The translations under genes and the position numbers were made by a program. This document shows positions 1-10,069 of a stretch of DNA of 64,000 nucleotides, piece after piece. A model generated the notes under the pieces. The model was not told the DNA's origin. It searched no databases and worked only from the letters and a program-made list of their open reading frames with translations. Source of the DNA: Pelagerythrobacter marinus. Lineage in GTDB: Bacteria; Pseudomonadota; Alphaproteobacteria; Sphingomonadales; Sphingomonadaceae. The stretch is from assembly GCF_009827515.1 (NCBI RefSeq), contig NZ_WTYO01000002.1, forward strand, positions 310,001 to 374,000, given 5' to 3'. How positions within the stretch are numbered: the first letter of the stretch is position 1; the number at the start of each line of letters is the position of its first letter.

Positions 1-1323
1 CTTGCGCCCCTGGTCGCCGCCGCGGCCCTGCCCGCTCCGCTGCTTGCCCGGGCTTCCGCCCAGCCCACGCAGCCCGCACCGCCCGAGGCGCAGGCCGCCG
101 GCCCGCTGGAGGCAGCGGCCGAAGGCGTGGTCGCGGTCCTGCGGCAGGAACGGCCCGCGGCGGACGTCTTCGCGCCTTCCTTCCGCGCCGCCGTGCCCGA
201 CGAACAGCTGGCGCAGCTGATGCAGCGCCTCGTCGCCCAGTTCGGGGCGCTGCAGGGCGTGGAAGCGGTCACCGCCACCGGCCCCGCCTCGGCCACGATC
301 GCGCTGCGGTTCGAACGCGCGATCGGCTCCGGCCCGATGCAGATCGACGCGCAGGGCAAGGTCGCCGGCCTCCTGCTCAACCAGTTCGACCCGCTCGACG
401 ATGGCGCCGACAGGATCGTCGCCGACCTCGCCGCGCTGCCGGGCACGACCAGCCTCTATTACGCGCCGCTGGGCGACGGGGCGGAACCGATCATGGCGGT
501 CAATGCCGATACGCAGATGGCGATCGGTTCGACCTTCAAGCTCTATGTCCTCTCGGCGCTGGCGCGCCAGGTCGAACGCGGGGAGCGCGCGTGGGACGAG
601 GTCGTCCGGCTCGACCGGCGATCGCTGCCCAGCGGGATCGCGCAGGCCTGGCCCGAAGGCGCGCCGGTGACGATCCACACGCTGGCGACGCTGATGATCT
701 CGATCAGCGACAATACCGCGACCGACCAGCTGGTCGCCGTGGTCGGGCGCGATGCCATTGCCGCGGAACTGCGCGCCAGCGGCCACGCGGCGCCGGAGCG
801 GACCCTGCCCTTCCTCACCACGCTCGAGCTGTTCGGCCTCAAGGGCGATATCGAGCACGGCCTCGCCTATGCCCGCGCGAGCGAGGAGGAACAGGAACGG
901 ATGCTCGATGCTTTCGCGACCGAGATCGCCGGCGACCCCGAACGGATCGTGAAGCCGACCTTCACCGCGCCGACCGCGATCGACAGCCTCGAATGGTTCG
1001 CCAGCGGGCGCGACCTCGCCCGCCTGCTGGGCCGGATCGCCGCGCTCGACGATCCGACCGCGCGCGAGATCATGGCGGTGAACCCGTCGATGCCCGACAT
1101 CCGCCGGGCGGACTGGCGCTATGCCGGGTACAAGGGCGGGTCGGAGCCGGGCGTCCTCAACCTCACCTGGCTGCTCCAGGGCGATGACGGGGAGTGGCGC
1201 ATCCTGACGCTGGGCTGGAACGATCCCACAGCGCCGGTGGAAACGAGCGCGCTGGAACTGATCGCGCAGCGGGCCCTCTCGCTCGGCCGCGACGCGCCCG
1301 GACCCGCTTCGCCGGCCGGCTGA
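1..1323 (+). CDS. Exported class A beta-lactamase-like serine hydrolase, 5' end cut by window edge
   Basis: The frame is open from base 1 with no start in view. The first 20 or so codons are Leu/Ala-rich and end in Ala-Ser-Ala before Gln-Pro, like the rear half of a Sec signal peptide, so the product is probably periplasmic. An N-terminal domain of about 110 residues precedes the catalytic domain. Catalytic motifs appear in the class A order: Ser-Thr-Phe-Lys (SxxK, codons 529-540), Ser-Asp-Asn (706-714) and Lys-Gly-Gly (1132-1140) in place of the usual Lys-Thr-Gly. This fits the Beta-lactamase2 family of beta-lactamases and DD-peptidase-like hydrolases. Whether it hydrolyses beta-lactams cannot be told from the motifs. 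An 83-base gap separates it from moxR. Confidence 0.85.
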   Translation, partial: LAPLVAAAALPAPLLARASAQPTQPAPPEAQAAGPLEAAAEGVVAVLRQERPAADVFAPSFRAAVPDEQLAQLMQRLVAQFGALQGVEAVTATGPASATIALRFERAIGSGPMQIDAQGKVAGLLLNQFDPLDDGADRIVADLAALPGTTSLYYAPLGDGAEPIMAVNADTQMAIGSTFKLYVLSALARQVERGERAWDEVVRLDRRSLPSGIAQAWPEGAPVTIHTLATLMISISDNTATDQLVAVVGRDAIAAELRASGHAAPERTLPFLTTLELFGLKGDIEHGLAYARASEEEQERMLDAFATEIAGDPERIVKPTFTAPTAIDSLEWFASGRDLARLLGRIAALDDPTAREIMAVNPSMPDIRRADWRYAGYKGGSEPGVLNLTWLLQGDDGEWRILTLGWNDPTAPVETSALELIAQRALSLGRDAPGPASPAG

Positions 1324-1406
1324 AACGCGCGGGTTCCGGCCCGACCGGTCTTGCACTCGCGTGCCGCACCGCTTAACGCGCACGTAAAGTTGCACGAGGA
1401 AACCGG

Positions 1407-2255
1407 ATGACACAGCGCTTCGAAGGCACCAGCTCCTATATCGCCACGGACGACCTGAAGGTCGCGGTCGACGCCGCGGTCACCCTGCGCCGCCCCCTCC
1501 TGGTGAAGGGCGAGCCGGGGACCGGCAAGACCGTCCTGGCGCACGAGATCGCCAAGGCGATCGACGCCCCGCTGATCGAATGGAACGTGAAATCGACGAC
1601 CAAGGCGCACCAGGGCCTTTACGAATACGACGCCGTCGCCCGCCTGCGCGACGGGCAGCTGGGGGACGAGCGGGTCCACGACATCCGCAACTACATCAAG
1701 AAGGGCAAGCTGTGGGAAGCCTTCACCTCCGAGAAGCTTCCCGTCCTGCTGATCGACGAGATCGACAAGGCCGATATCGAGTTCCCGAACGACCTGCTGC
1801 AGGAACTCGACCGGATGAGCTTCGACGTCTACGAGACGCAGGAACGGATCGAGGCGAAGGAACGCCCGATCGTGGTCATCACATCGAACAATGAAAAGGA
1901 ACTGCCCGACGCGTTCCTGCGCCGGTGCTTCTTCCACTACATCAAGTTCCCCGACCGCGAGACGATGCGCGAGATCATCGAGGTCCACTTCCCCGGCATC
2001 CAGAAAGCCCTGGTGACCAAGGCGATGGAAGTCTTCTACGAGATCCGCGAGGTTCCCGGCCTGAAGAAGAAGCCTTCGACCAGCGAGCTGCTCGACTGGC
2101 TCAAGCTCCTTCTCAACGAGGACATGCCGCTGGAGGTGCTGCAGGATGCCAATCCCAACAGCGCGATCCCGCCGCTGCACGGCGCCCTGCTGAAAAACGA
2201 ACAGGACGTGATGCTGTTCGAACGCCTCGCCTTCATGGCCCGGCGCCAGCAGTAG
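1407..2255 (+). CDS. MoxR-family AAA+ ATPase
   Basis: The product is 282 residues, normal for this family of ATP-driven chaperones, which mature or load metal cofactors in partner VWA proteins. The Walker A motif GEPGTGKT is at residues 35-42 and Walker B LLIDEID at about 114-120. A sensor-1-like Thr-Ser-Asn-Asn follows, then Arg-Arg (arginine finger region). The partner VWA/CoxE-like gene is at 3826-5007, separated by an inverted chemoreceptor gene, and the ATPase and VWA protein are expected to act as a pair. The start has an AGGA-type ribosome site (gcacgaggaaacc) just upstream. The substrate is unknown. Confidence 0.93.
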   Translation: MTQRFEGTSSYIATDDLKVAVDAAVTLRRPLLVKGEPGTGKTVLAHEIAKAIDAPLIEWNVKSTTKAHQGLYEYDAVARLRDGQLGDERVHDIRNYIKKGKLWEAFTSEKLPVLLIDEIDKADIEFPNDLLQELDRMSFDVYETQERIEAKERPIVVITSNNEKELPDAFLRRCFFHYIKFPDRETMREIIEVHFPGIQKALVTKAMEVFYEIREVPGLKKKPSTSELLDWLKLLLNEDMPLEVLQDANPNSAIPPLHGALLKNEQDVMLFERLAFMARRQQ

Positions 2256-2264
2256 CCGCCCGGA

Positions 2265-2287
2265 CCCGCCGGAACTTTCCCGGCGGG
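2265..2287. terminator. Hairpin between convergent moxR and chemoreceptor genes
   Basis: Perfect 8-bp arms (CCCGCCGG at 2265-2272, CCGGCGGG at 2280-2287) enclose a 7-base loop, placed between two stop codons that face each other. There is no T-run on either side, so factor-independent termination is not certain. The position suggests a shared transcription end. Confidence 0.5.
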
Positions 2288-2291
2288 CCTG

Positions 2292-3692
2292 TCAGCTGAA
2301 AGTATAGGCCAGCTCGAAATCGCCCCAGCGGCGCCCGCCGACGTGGATCGGCACGTAGACGTTGCGCACGACGCGATAGGTCTTCCCGTCGCCTTCCTGG
2401 CGGTAGACGGCCATCATGTAGGGCGCGCTGCTGCGCTTCGCCTTGCGGTCGATCGGATCGAGTATGATCCGCCCGTTGCGGCACGAATCGGTATCGTGCG
2501 CGAGATCGCCGGTCGGTTCCTGCGAATGCCTGGTCAGGTGGGTGGGCAGATAGCCGTTCATGTCGGTGCAGGCGCTGGCGAGGACCGCCGGGTCGGCTTC
2601 CGCCACCCGGTCGAGCAGCGGCCGCCAGTGGGCATGGGCCCAGTCCATCAGGGCGGTGCGGAACCGCGGCGGATTGCTGCCCTCGATCTCGACGTAGTCG
2701 CGGTCGAACACCTGCTCCGGCGTGATCTCGCCGGCGGCGATCGCCTGTTCCACCAGGCGTTCGGCCTCGCGCGCGTTCTCCTGCGCTTTCTCGACCATCG
2801 CGCTGTCCTGCGGCGACAGCCCGGACTTGACGATCGAATCGAACATCTCGCTCGCGGTCATCTCCAGCTCGCCCATGCGCGAATGGGCGCTCTGCAGCTT
2901 GCTCTCGTTCTCCAGCGCGGCGGCGTCGAAGCTGTCGAGCACTTGCTGGACCCGGCCCACATGGCCGCTGATCGTGCCGGTCGCGCGGGCGATCTCGTCG
3001 TTGTGGCGATCGACCTCCTCGACCAGTTCGGCGACGCCCTGGATGGTCTGCTCGATCCGGAAGACCGACGCCTTGGCCTCCTTGCTCGCCTCGGCCCCGC
3101 TCTCGATCTGGGCGATGACCGAATTGGCCTCGCCCCCCAGGGCATCGACGGTGCGGGCGATCTCCTCGGTCGCGCGGCGCGTGTCGCCGGCCAGGCTCTT
3201 CACCTCGTTCGCGACGACGGCAAAGGTCCGCCCCGCATCGCCGGCGCGCATGGCCTCGATCGTCGCGTTGAGTGCCAGGATATTGGTCGTCTCGGCGATC
3301 TGCTCGATGTCCTGCGAACAGCGGCGCACCTGGTCCATCGCCGCGGCGAAGCCGGTGACGTGCTGGGTCAGCGTGGCGACGAGTTCGAGCAGGTCGCTGA
3401 TCTGGCCGAGCGAGGACTGGATCAGGTCGGTCCCCTGCCCCAGGCGGTCGATCGCCCGCTCGGACAGCATCCGCGCCTCGTCGCTGGCCTGGGAAACCTT
3501 GCGCTGGTCGGCCTCCAGCTCCTCCACCGTGCCGCGCAGGGCGGTGTGCTCGGCGCGCAGCGTCTCGGACGATTCGATCACCGCCTGCACGATCCCCGCG
3601 ACGTCGGTGCAGCCGACGGTCACTTCGCCGCAGCTGTCGGGGATCCGGTCGATCGGCTCCCGTTCCTCGGCGTCGAACCTGGCGTTTTCCAT
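2292..3692 (-). CDS. Soluble methyl-accepting chemotaxis protein with C-terminal sensor-like domain
   Basis: The product is about 466 residues. It has no hydrophobic membrane segment, so it is probably a cytosolic receptor. The signalling hairpin tip is clear: a run of [12 protein letters not shown], then a Gly-Asp-Ala-Gly-Arg stretch and Phe-Ala-Val-Val-Ala-Asn-Glu-Val, which binds CheA/CheW in this family. Unlike classical receptors, the predicted input domain follows the signalling helices. The last 135 or so residues carry the Asn-Gly-Tyr-Leu-Pro-Thr-His and Cys-Arg-Asn-Gly-Arg-Ile motifs found behind many alphaproteobacterial MCP domains. The start at 3692 is preferred over the in-frame ATG at 3728 because a GGGGGAAG run lies 8-10 bases upstream. 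No che genes are in the window. Confidence 0.88.
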   Translation of the reverse strand: MENARFDAEEREPIDRIPDSCGEVTVGCTDVAGIVQAVIESSETLRAEHTALRGTVEELEADQRKVSQASDEARMLSERAIDRLGQGTDLIQSSLGQISDLLELVATLTQHVTGFAAAMDQVRRCSQDIEQIAETTNILALNATIEAMRAGDAGRTFAVVANEVKSLAGDTRRATEEIARTVDALGGEANSVIAQIESGAEASKEAKASVFRIEQTIQGVAELVEEVDRHNDEIARATGTISGHVGRVQQVLDSFDAAALENESKLQSAHSRMGELEMTASEMFDSIVKSGLSPQDSAMVEKAQENAREAERLVEQAIAAGEITPEQVFDRDYVEIEGSNPPRFRTALMDWAHAHWRPLLDRVAEADPAVLASACTDMNGYLPTHLTRHSQEPTGDLAHDTDSCRNGRIILDPIDRKAKRSSAPYMMAVYRQEGDGKTYRVVRNVYVPIHVGGRRWGDFELAYTFS

Positions 3693-3825
3693 CAATGCGC
3701 TTCCCCCCGAAGGATAATCATCGGGCAACTAAACGGTCGTGGTTAGCGAAGGTTTAAGCTGGGCGGGAAACTTGCCGTAACGTCACGCTGGCGGTCGGCC
3801 CGCGAAGGGGGTAGGAACCGGCGCC

Positions 3826-5007
3826 ATGTTCTTCAATTTCGTCGACGAACTGCGGGCCGCGGGGATCCCCGCCAGCTTCAAGGAACACCTGACCCTGCTC
3901 GAAGCGCTCGACCGCGACGTGATCGAGCAGACGCCCGAGGCGTTCTACTACCTAACACGCGCGACTTTCGTAAAAGACGAAGGCCTCCTCGATCGCTTCG
4001 ACCAGGCCTTCCAGAAAGTCTTCAAGGGTATTCTCACCGACTACGGAACCAACCCCGCGGACGTGCCCGAAGAATGGCTGAAGGCCGTGGCCGAGAAGTT
4101 CCTGACGCCTGAGGAGATGGAAAAGATCAAGTCGCTGGGCGACTGGGACGAGATCATGGAGACGCTGAAGAAGCGGCTCGAGGAGCAGGAAAAGCGCCAC
4201 CAGGGCGGCAACAAGTGGATCGGCACCGGCGGCACGTCGCCGTTCGGCAATTCGGGCTACAACCCGGAAGGCGTGCGGATCGGCGGCGAAAGCCGGCACA
4301 AGCGCGCGGTCAAGGTGTGGGACAAGCGCGAGTTCCGCAACCTCGACAACACCCGGGAACTCGGTACGCGCAACATCAAGATGGCGCTGCGCCGCCTGCG
4401 CCGCTTCGCGCGCGAAGGAGCCGCCGACGAGCTCGATCTCGACGCCACGATCGAAGGCACCGCCAAGCAGGGCTGGCTCGACATCCAGATGCGGCCCGAA
4501 CGGCACAACGCGGTGAAACTGCTGCTGTTTCTCGACGTCGGCGGCTCGATGGACCCGTTCATCAAGCTGTGCGAGGAGCTGTTCAGCGCCGCGACGACCG
4601 AATTCAAGAACCTGGAGTTCTTCTATTTCCACAACTGCCTTTACGAAGGCGTGTGGAAGGACAACCGCCGGCGCTGGCAGGAGCGCACGAAGACCTGGGA
4701 CGTGCTCCACAAGTACGGCCACGATTACAAGGTCATCTTCGTCGGCGATGCCGCGATGAGCCCGTACGAGATCACCCATCCCGGCGGCAGCGTGGAGCAC
4801 ATGAACGAGGAATCGGGCGCCACCTGGATGCAGCGGGTGACGAACACCTATCCCGCGACCGTCTGGCTCAACCCCGTTCCCGAGAAGCAGTGGGGCTATT
4901 CGCAGTCCACTAAGCTCATGCGGCAACTGCTCAACGATCGCATGTACCCGCTCACACTCGACGGGCTGGACGATGCCATGCGCGAGTTGAGCCGCAAGCA
5001 GGGCTAG
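3826..5007 (+). CDS. VWA domain protein, CoxE-like
   Basis: The product is 393 residues. The C-terminal half is a von Willebrand A-type fold with a degenerate metal-ion site Asp-Val-Gly-Gly-Ser (residues 237-241; the consensus is DxSxS). The preceding segment, with many charged residues and the Trp-Asp-Lys-Arg-Glu-Phe-Arg-Asn stretch, is typical of the CoxE-like proteins that pair with MoxR ATPases. It is predicted to be cytoplasmic and to work with the MoxR protein at 1407-2255 in assembling or activating another protein. It lies four bases upstream of the DUF817 gene, so the two are probably co-transcribed. Confidence 0.9.
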   Translation: MFFNFVDELRAAGIPASFKEHLTLLEALDRDVIEQTPEAFYYLTRATFVKDEGLLDRFDQAFQKVFKGILTDYGTNPADVPEEWLKAVAEKFLTPEEMEKIKSLGDWDEIMETLKKRLEEQEKRHQGGNKWIGTGGTSPFGNSGYNPEGVRIGGESRHKRAVKVWDKREFRNLDNTRELGTRNIKMALRRLRRFAREGAADELDLDATIEGTAKQGWLDIQMRPERHNAVKLLLFLDVGGSMDPFIKLCEELFSAATTEFKNLEFFYFHNCLYEGVWKDNRRRWQERTKTWDVLHKYGHDYKVIFVGDAAMSPYEITHPGGSVEHMNEESGATWMQRVTNTYPATVWLNPVPEKQWGYSQSTKLMRQLLNDRMYPLTLDGLDDAMRELSRKQG

Positions 5008-5011
5008 GCGC

Positions 5012-5851
5012 TTGAAACACACCCGGTTCGAGGCGGTCCGCCGCCGTCTCGAGAGCTTCGATCCGGGCACCGGGTGGAAGCTCTGGGCCTACGAGTTCCT
5101 GCTTTTCGGTTTCAAGCAGGCCTGGGCATGCCTGTTCGGCGCGCTCCTCCTCGCCCTGCTTCTGGCGACCCATTTCCTCTATCCCGCCGATGCCGCGCTT
5201 CATCGATACGATTTCCTGACGCTGGCCGCGCTGGCGATCCAGCTGGCGCTGCTCGCGTTCCGGCTGGAGACGCTGCGCGAAGCCTCCGTGATCCTGATCT
5301 TCCACGTCGTCGGCACGGTAATGGAATTGTTCAAGACGGCCGCCGGATCGTGGATCTACCCGGAAGAAAGCCTGCTCCACATCGGCGCCGTGCCCCTCTT
5401 TTCCGGCTTCATGTACGCTGCCGTCGGCAGCTACATCGCCCGGGTCTGGCGGATCTTCGATTTCCGGTTCAGCCACTATCCCCCGCGCTGGGCGACCTGG
5501 CTGCTCGCCGCAGGCATATACATCAATTTCTTTGCCCATCACTGGACGATGGACCTGCGCTATGCGCTCTTCGCCATGACCGGCGTGTTGTTCTGGCGCA
5601 CCCGGGTCCATTTCCGCAATTGGCAGGTCCACCGCTGGATGCCGCTGTTGGTTGGATTCGCGCTGGTCGCACTGTTCATCTGGTTCGCGGAGAACATCGC
5701 CACGTTCGCCAATGCCTGGCACTACCCCGGGCAGGAAGACGGGTGGGAGATGGTCGGCCTGGCCAAGCTGGGCAGCTGGTACCTGCTGATGCTGATCAGC
5801 TTCGTCCTCGTCAGCCTGGTGCAGCCGGTCAGGCCGGCCGATCCGCGCTAG
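5012..5851 (+). CDS. DUF817 family integral membrane protein
   Basis: The product is 279 residues with seven or eight hydrophobic segments and the conserved aromatic and charged signature of DUF817 ([11 protein letters not shown] near the N-terminus, His-His-Trp in the middle). The function is unknown. The start is TTG four bases after the VWA stop; no in-frame ATG gives the conserved N-terminus. The stop codon overlaps that of the convergent MFS gene in the shared tetranucleotide CTAG (5848-5851). Confidence 0.85.
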   Translation: MKHTRFEAVRRRLESFDPGTGWKLWAYEFLLFGFKQAWACLFGALLLALLLATHFLYPADAALHRYDFLTLAALAIQLALLAFRLETLREASVILIFHVVGTVMELFKTAAGSWIYPEESLLHIGAVPLFSGFMYAAVGSYIARVWRIFDFRFSHYPPRWATWLLAAGIYINFFAHHWTMDLRYALFAMTGVLFWRTRVHFRNWQVHRWMPLLVGFALVALFIWFAENIATFANAWHYPGQEDGWEMVGLAKLGSWYLLMLISFVLVSLVQPVRPADPR

Positions 5852-7143
5852 CCCTTCCTGTCGAGTTCTTCGTCTAGCCTCAGGCTGCAGCGCCAGAAGA
5901 AGAACGCCGGGACAAGGCCGAGAAAGGCCGCGCCGTAGAGCACGTAGCGCACGCTTTCCTCCCCAAATCCGGGCTGAAGCAGGTCCGACAGCATGCCGAA
6001 GAACAGGGGGCCCAGGCCCAGGCCGATCAGGTTCTGGAAGAACAGGACCAGCGCCGCCGCGATCGCCCGCGCACGCAGCGGCACCAGCCCCTGCGCGGCC
6101 GAGTAGGTGGGGCCGTAGTAGAGCGAGTTGCACACGGTGGGCACGATCAGCAGGGCCAGCGCCACCTGCCAGTTGGTCGCCTGATAGGCGAGGAACGCCA
6201 CCGGGGCGGCCACGGCCATGCCGATGGCGGGCGCGGACAGGACGTGTCGGCGACGCTTCGCCCCGAACCGGTCGGCAATCCATCCGCCCAGCCAGGTGCC
6301 GAAGATACCGGCCGCCCCGTTGACCACGCCGAACCAGAAGCCGACCTCGCCCGGGGTCAGCTCGTGGGTGCGCTGGAAGAAGATCGTCGTCCAGGTGACC
6401 TTGCCGTAAGCGAGAAACGATGCCGTCGATCCGGCTGCAAGAAGCAGGACGAAGGCGCGCGAGCCCATGACCGAGCGGACCGCCTTCCATAGCGACATCT
6501 CGTTCTGTGCAGCCGGCGCCGTCGAATCGGACGCGCCGGCAAGGCGGGTCCGCGGATCGCGAAGAACGAAGTGAACCACCAGCGCCAGCGCAATGCCCGG
6601 CAGGCCCACGATCAGGAAGGCACGCCTCCAGCCGACCCAGTCCGCCAGGAACCCGCCGATCATCATGCCGAGCAGGGTCCCGATCGGAATGCCCAGAGCG
6701 TAGAAAGCCAGCGCCGAGCTGCGCCGTTCGGGCGGCACGATGTCGCTGATCAGCGAATGGGCCGGCGGCGTGCACCCGGCCTCCCCCACCCCGACGCCGA
6801 TCCGGGCGAGCAGCAGCTGGACGAAGTTCTGCGCCAGTCCGCACAGCGCCGTCATTGCCGACCAGGTGGCCAGGGCGACGGCGATCAGCCGCGGCCTGTT
6901 GGTAGTGGGGCGATCGGCGTACCGCGCGATCGGCAGGCCTAGCGCGGTGTAGAACAGCGCGAAGGCGAGCCCGGTCATCAGCCCGATCTGCGTGTCGCTG
7001 AGGCCCAGATCCAAGGCGATGGGCTCGGCCAGGATGTTCACGATCTGGCGATCGATGAAATTGAAAATATAGACGACCAGCAGAATCCAGAGCGTTGCCC
7101 GCACCGAACGCTGCGCCGTGCCGTCCTTCGCCGCCGTCGCCAT
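5848..7143 (-). CDS. MFS transporter, Spinster-like
   Basis: The product is 431 residues with 12 predicted membrane helices. The N-terminus ([10 protein letters not shown]) and the loop after helix 2 (Ala-Arg-Tyr-Ala-Asp-Arg) match the major-facilitator signature of the Spinster-like group, which is common in sphingomonads and often sits beside catabolic genes. The substrate cannot be named. It is transcribed toward DUF817 and shares CTAG as the two stop codons. A 117-base gap separates its start from the stop of the next upstream minus-strand gene. Confidence 0.85.
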   Translation of the reverse strand: MATAAKDGTAQRSVRATLWILLVVYIFNFIDRQIVNILAEPIALDLGLSDTQIGLMTGLAFALFYTALGLPIARYADRPTTNRPRLIAVALATWSAMTALCGLAQNFVQLLLARIGVGVGEAGCTPPAHSLISDIVPPERRSSALAFYALGIPIGTLLGMMIGGFLADWVGWRRAFLIVGLPGIALALVVHFVLRDPRTRLAGASDSTAPAAQNEMSLWKAVRSVMGSRAFVLLLAAGSTASFLAYGKVTWTTIFFQRTHELTPGEVGFWFGVVNGAAGIFGTWLGGWIADRFGAKRRRHVLSAPAIGMAVAAPVAFLAYQATNWQVALALLIVPTVCNSLYYGPTYSAAQGLVPLRARAIAAALVLFFQNLIGLGLGPLFFGMLSDLLQPGFGEESVRYVLYGAAFLGLVPAFFFWRCSLRLDEELDRKG

Positions 7144-7260
7144 CGTGATCGACCCCTCTCCTAAAGCGCGGGTATGCCCGTCGCGGAGCGCAGTGGTCCC
7201 CTACTCGGCGGTTCAGGTCAAGTGGTAGCGGGAGGAATCGAAAAATCGGTTCCGCAGAAT

Positions 7261-8289
7261 TCAGCTGTCTGGCTGGCTTTCATCCACCGTCTCGAACAGT
7301 GCACGAATCTGCTCGCGCTCAACTTGCTCGATCTCGTCACGCCAAACGTCGAAAATCAGGACCAGCCGGTTATCCGAAGAGTGATTCCACGCTTCGTGCT
7401 CCACCGTATCGTCGAACATCAGAAGACGCCCGGGCTGCCACTCCCGAACTTGGTCGCCGACGCGGAGCGCGCCGCTGCCCGGGACGATAAGGGGCAGATG
7501 GCAGATGATCCGTGCGTTCATCATCCCGGTATGCGGCGGGATTCGGGCGCCGCCACGCAGTAGCGAGAACATGATCGTCGGCGCCCGGCTCGGAATCCGG
7601 CATAAAGGCGCATTCCGATCTATCAGTTCGAACGTGCGAGGACAAAGGCCAGTCCGCTCGGGCACCGGGACCCCCATTGCCGTGAGATCCCATGTGCTCC
7701 ACCTCGGATCGTTCACGAGGCCGTGCACGTCGCCCTGGGGACGATCGGTTGCGTCTCGAACGTGGGGGGCGAACTCCGAATTCTTCAGAAGCTCCTCCGC
7801 CTCCTCCAGGATGTCGGGGAAACCCGCTTCAATCGGGGCGGTCCATCCATGCGCCGACGGATCCGAAAAGCAGAGATACGGTAAATCCGGATAGAAATAG
7901 GAGTTCGGCATCTGCGGAAACCGCTGATAAACCGGGTCTCGCGCCTGCTCGCCGAACATGATTGCAAGCGATTTCGCGAACCGCGGGTGCATCGTGGTCG
8001 CTGTAATGCCACGCGATGCCAATCCGTCGACGATCGCTTGCCGAAAGTAGTCCGCCAACCAGATCGTTGCATCTCGCGCGCGCAGAAGCTCCGTTCGAGC
8101 GATCGTTCCACCCTCTTGCGCCAGGCGTCCTACCTGCCCGTAATAGGCATTGGCGGCGCGATAATCCCGCGCCCGCATGCGATTATCGGCCTTGGCCAAT
8201 GTCGCGACGATGTCACGCTGGTCGACCGAAAGTCGCCGGTCGGCTTCGGCTTCATCAAATGCCGGATTGGGTTTCTCTATCGCGCTCAT
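7261..8289 (-). CDS. Aspartyl/asparaginyl beta-hydroxylase domain protein
   Basis: The product is 342 residues. The C-terminal half is an Fe(II)/2-oxoglutarate dioxygenase of the aspartyl/asparaginyl hydroxylase family. A Pro-Pro-His-Thr-Gly-Met-Met-Asn-Ala-Arg segment gives the first iron ligand His and the 2-oxoglutarate-binding Arg, and Asp-Asp-Thr-Val-Glu-His-Glu-Ala-Trp gives the second His. The N-terminal 100 or so residues are helical. The target protein is unknown. The start at 8289 overlaps the NamZ-like stop as ATGA, so translation is probably coupled. Hand counts give 58-60% G+C here (7381-7440, 7921-7980) against 72% in the neighbour at 8941-9000, which suggests a different origin. 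Confidence 0.85.
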   Translation of the reverse strand: MSAIEKPNPAFDEAEADRRLSVDQRDIVATLAKADNRMRARDYRAANAYYGQVGRLAQEGGTIARTELLRARDATIWLADYFRQAIVDGLASRGITATTMHPRFAKSLAIMFGEQARDPVYQRFPQMPNSYFYPDLPYLCFSDPSAHGWTAPIEAGFPDILEEAEELLKNSEFAPHVRDATDRPQGDVHGLVNDPRWSTWDLTAMGVPVPERTGLCPRTFELIDRNAPLCRIPSRAPTIMFSLLRGGARIPPHTGMMNARIICHLPLIVPGSGALRVGDQVREWQPGRLLMFDDTVEHEAWNHSSDNRLVLIFDVWRDEIEQVEREQIRALFETVDESQPDS

Positions 8290-9485
8290 CGGTAAAGCAG
8301 GACCTCGGCGCATTGGTCGCGCCAGCGTTGCTCGTCGGCGGAAGCGAGCTGGTCGAGGTCGCCGGGGGTCGCTTCGGGGTCGTCGACCCAGGTGCGGAGG
8401 CTGGGGCCGCCGTTGATGACATCGATCGCAAGCCGGTCGAGCTCATACTCGTAGGCGAAGTCGCGCCAGAGCGGATAGTCGGGCACGAGATTGCGGATCG
8501 CCTTGAAGGCGAGCGCCTGGAGCCGCCACGGCCGAAAGCGATCGTGGCCGTAGAACGGGCCCTCGGCATGGATCATCAGGGCATTGCAGAGCTTGCCTGC
8601 GTGCTTGTGGAACGTCGGCTCGAACCAGCATTCGCGCAAGCCGCAACCGGCCAGCCACTCCGGCGCGAGGCGCTCCATCTCAGCCCGCACGGCGCCGGCG
8701 TCGAGATCGGGCGCGCCGAACAGCACCTCCAGCGGCCGGGTCGTGCCGCGACCCTCGCTCAGCGTCGTGCCTTCCAGCATGACGGTGCCGGCATAGGCGC
8801 GGGCCATGTTGACGTTCGCGGCGTTGGGGCTCGGGTTGATCCAGATGCGGTCCGTCGGCCACCCGTGTGCGGGCCCGGACGGCTCCCAGCCTTCCATCCC
8901 GATGACGCGGTAATCGACGTCGAGGCCGAAGTGGCGGACGAACCAGTGCCCCATCTCGCCGAGCGTCAACCCGTGCCGCATGGGCATCGGTGCCGCCCCG
9001 ACGAAGCTTTCCTGCCCGGGGACGAGCATGGTCCCTTCGATCGGCCGGCCCGCCGGGTTGGGGCGATCGAGCACCCAGACCGTCTTCCCGTGCCGGGCCG
9101 CCTCCTCGAGCAGGTAGAGCAGCGTCGTGACGAAAGTGTAGATCCGGCAGCCGAGGTCCTGGAGGTCGAACAGGAACACGTCCGCGCTGGCCATCATCGC
9201 GTCGGTCGGCCGGCGGACCTCTCCATAGAGGCTGAAGACCGGAATTTGCAGGCGAGGATCCACCTCGTCGGCCGTTTCGACCATGTTGTCCTGCTTGTCG
9301 CCCTTCAGGCCATGCTGGGGGCCGAAGGCGCTCGCCAGGCCGATGCCGGCCGCGGCCAGGGCGTCGAGGCTGTGTCCGAGGTCGCGCGTGACCGACGCGG
9401 GGTGCGCGACAAGGGCGACCCGCCTTCCTTCGAGCGGTTTCCTCAGTTCCGGGTCGGCGAGCAGCCGATCGATGCCGAATTTCAT
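8286..9485 (-). CDS. DUF1343 / NamZ-like exo-beta-N-acetylmuramidase family protein
   Basis: The product is 399 residues and collinear with the DUF1343 family, whose characterised member NamZ (YbbC) of Bacillus subtilis releases terminal MurNAc from peptidoglycan fragments. Visible family features are [14 protein letters not shown], Phe-Asp-Leu-Gln-Asp-Leu-Gly, and Asp-Arg-Pro-Asn-Pro followed by a Glu-Gly stretch. It lacks an obvious signal peptide in the annotated form, so it may act on recycled muropeptides in the cytoplasm. It overlaps both neighbours by ATGA (9482-9485 upstream, 8286-8289 downstream), giving a three-gene coupled unit. Confidence 0.87.
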   Translation of the reverse strand: MKFGIDRLLADPELRKPLEGRRVALVAHPASVTRDLGHSLDALAAAGIGLASAFGPQHGLKGDKQDNMVETADEVDPRLQIPVFSLYGEVRRPTDAMMASADVFLFDLQDLGCRIYTFVTTLLYLLEEAARHGKTVWVLDRPNPAGRPIEGTMLVPGQESFVGAAPMPMRHGLTLGEMGHWFVRHFGLDVDYRVIGMEGWEPSGPAHGWPTDRIWINPSPNAANVNMARAYAGTVMLEGTTLSEGRGTTRPLEVLFGAPDLDAGAVRAEMERLAPEWLAGCGLRECWFEPTFHKHAGKLCNALMIHAEGPFYGHDRFRPWRLQALAFKAIRNLVPDYPLWRDFAYEYELDRLAIDVINGGPSLRTWVDDPEATPGDLDQLASADEQRWRDQCAEVLLYR

Positions 9486-10024
9486 GGCCCGGCGGGTGCC
9501 TCAAGCCGTGCGGCGAAGCAAGCCCGATGATGGAAGTCCGGCCCCCGTTCGGGATGGGCGAGCGCCCAGTAGCTGCGCGTCCCGCCTGCCTCCTCCAGAA
9601 CCGCGCTGAGCCCCATCGCGCATTCGCCCGCGGGCAACCCGCTCCGCGGCACCGTCGCATCGAAAATGGCCATCGCGCTGCCCATCCGCATCGTGCAGTC
9701 CGGCTCGCGCGGGAACGGGCGCTCGACCATGCCGTCGCGATAATCGGTGAAATCGTAGGCGGCCCAGCGTTCGGAGGGCGAGAGGTTGATCTCGCAATAG
9801 GCGGGGCCGTCACCCGGCTTCAGGAACAGCTCGAAGCACGTCGTGCGCCAGAGCTCGTCGGCCCGTCCGCGGCCGGCGAAAGGCGGCACCACCAGCTTGC
9901 CGATCCCCTCGATCCGCCAGCGCAACCGCAGCCATTCGGCGTCGGAACCGAGAACCCGCGCCTCCACCCGTGTGACGCCCAGCGGCGGATGATCGGGATG
10001 GGCGACCAGTTGATGCGTTTGCAA
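9482..10024 (-). CDS. DOMON-like domain protein
   Basis: The product is 180 residues, a predicted single beta-sandwich domain of the DOMON-like type frequently annotated in sphingomonads. Trp-Arg-Thr-Thr-Cys-Phe-Glu-Leu-Phe and Tyr-Cys-Glu-Ile-Asn-Leu-Ser-Pro-Ser are the recognisable strands. DOMON folds usually bind haem or sugars, but the ligand here is not known. It is first in the unit with the NamZ-like and hydroxylase genes (ATGA overlap). Its start faces tyrS across 45 bases, so both promoters must lie in or near that interval. Confidence 0.75.
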   Translation of the reverse strand: MQTHQLVAHPDHPPLGVTRVEARVLGSDAEWLRLRWRIEGIGKLVVPPFAGRGRADELWRTTCFELFLKPGDGPAYCEINLSPSERWAAYDFTDYRDGMVERPFPREPDCTMRMGSAMAIFDATVPRSGLPAGECAMGLSAVLEEAGGTRSYWALAHPERGPDFHHRACFAARLEAPAGP

Positions 10025-10069
10025 GCGGGAATCCTCGTGCTAGGCGCCGCCCCGCATTCGAGGGCATTG

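Noticed and set aside
9527-10069. N-terminal extension of TyrS
   Set aside because: The open frame crosses the divergent DOMON-like gene; TyrS homology begins at 10070 with normal length.
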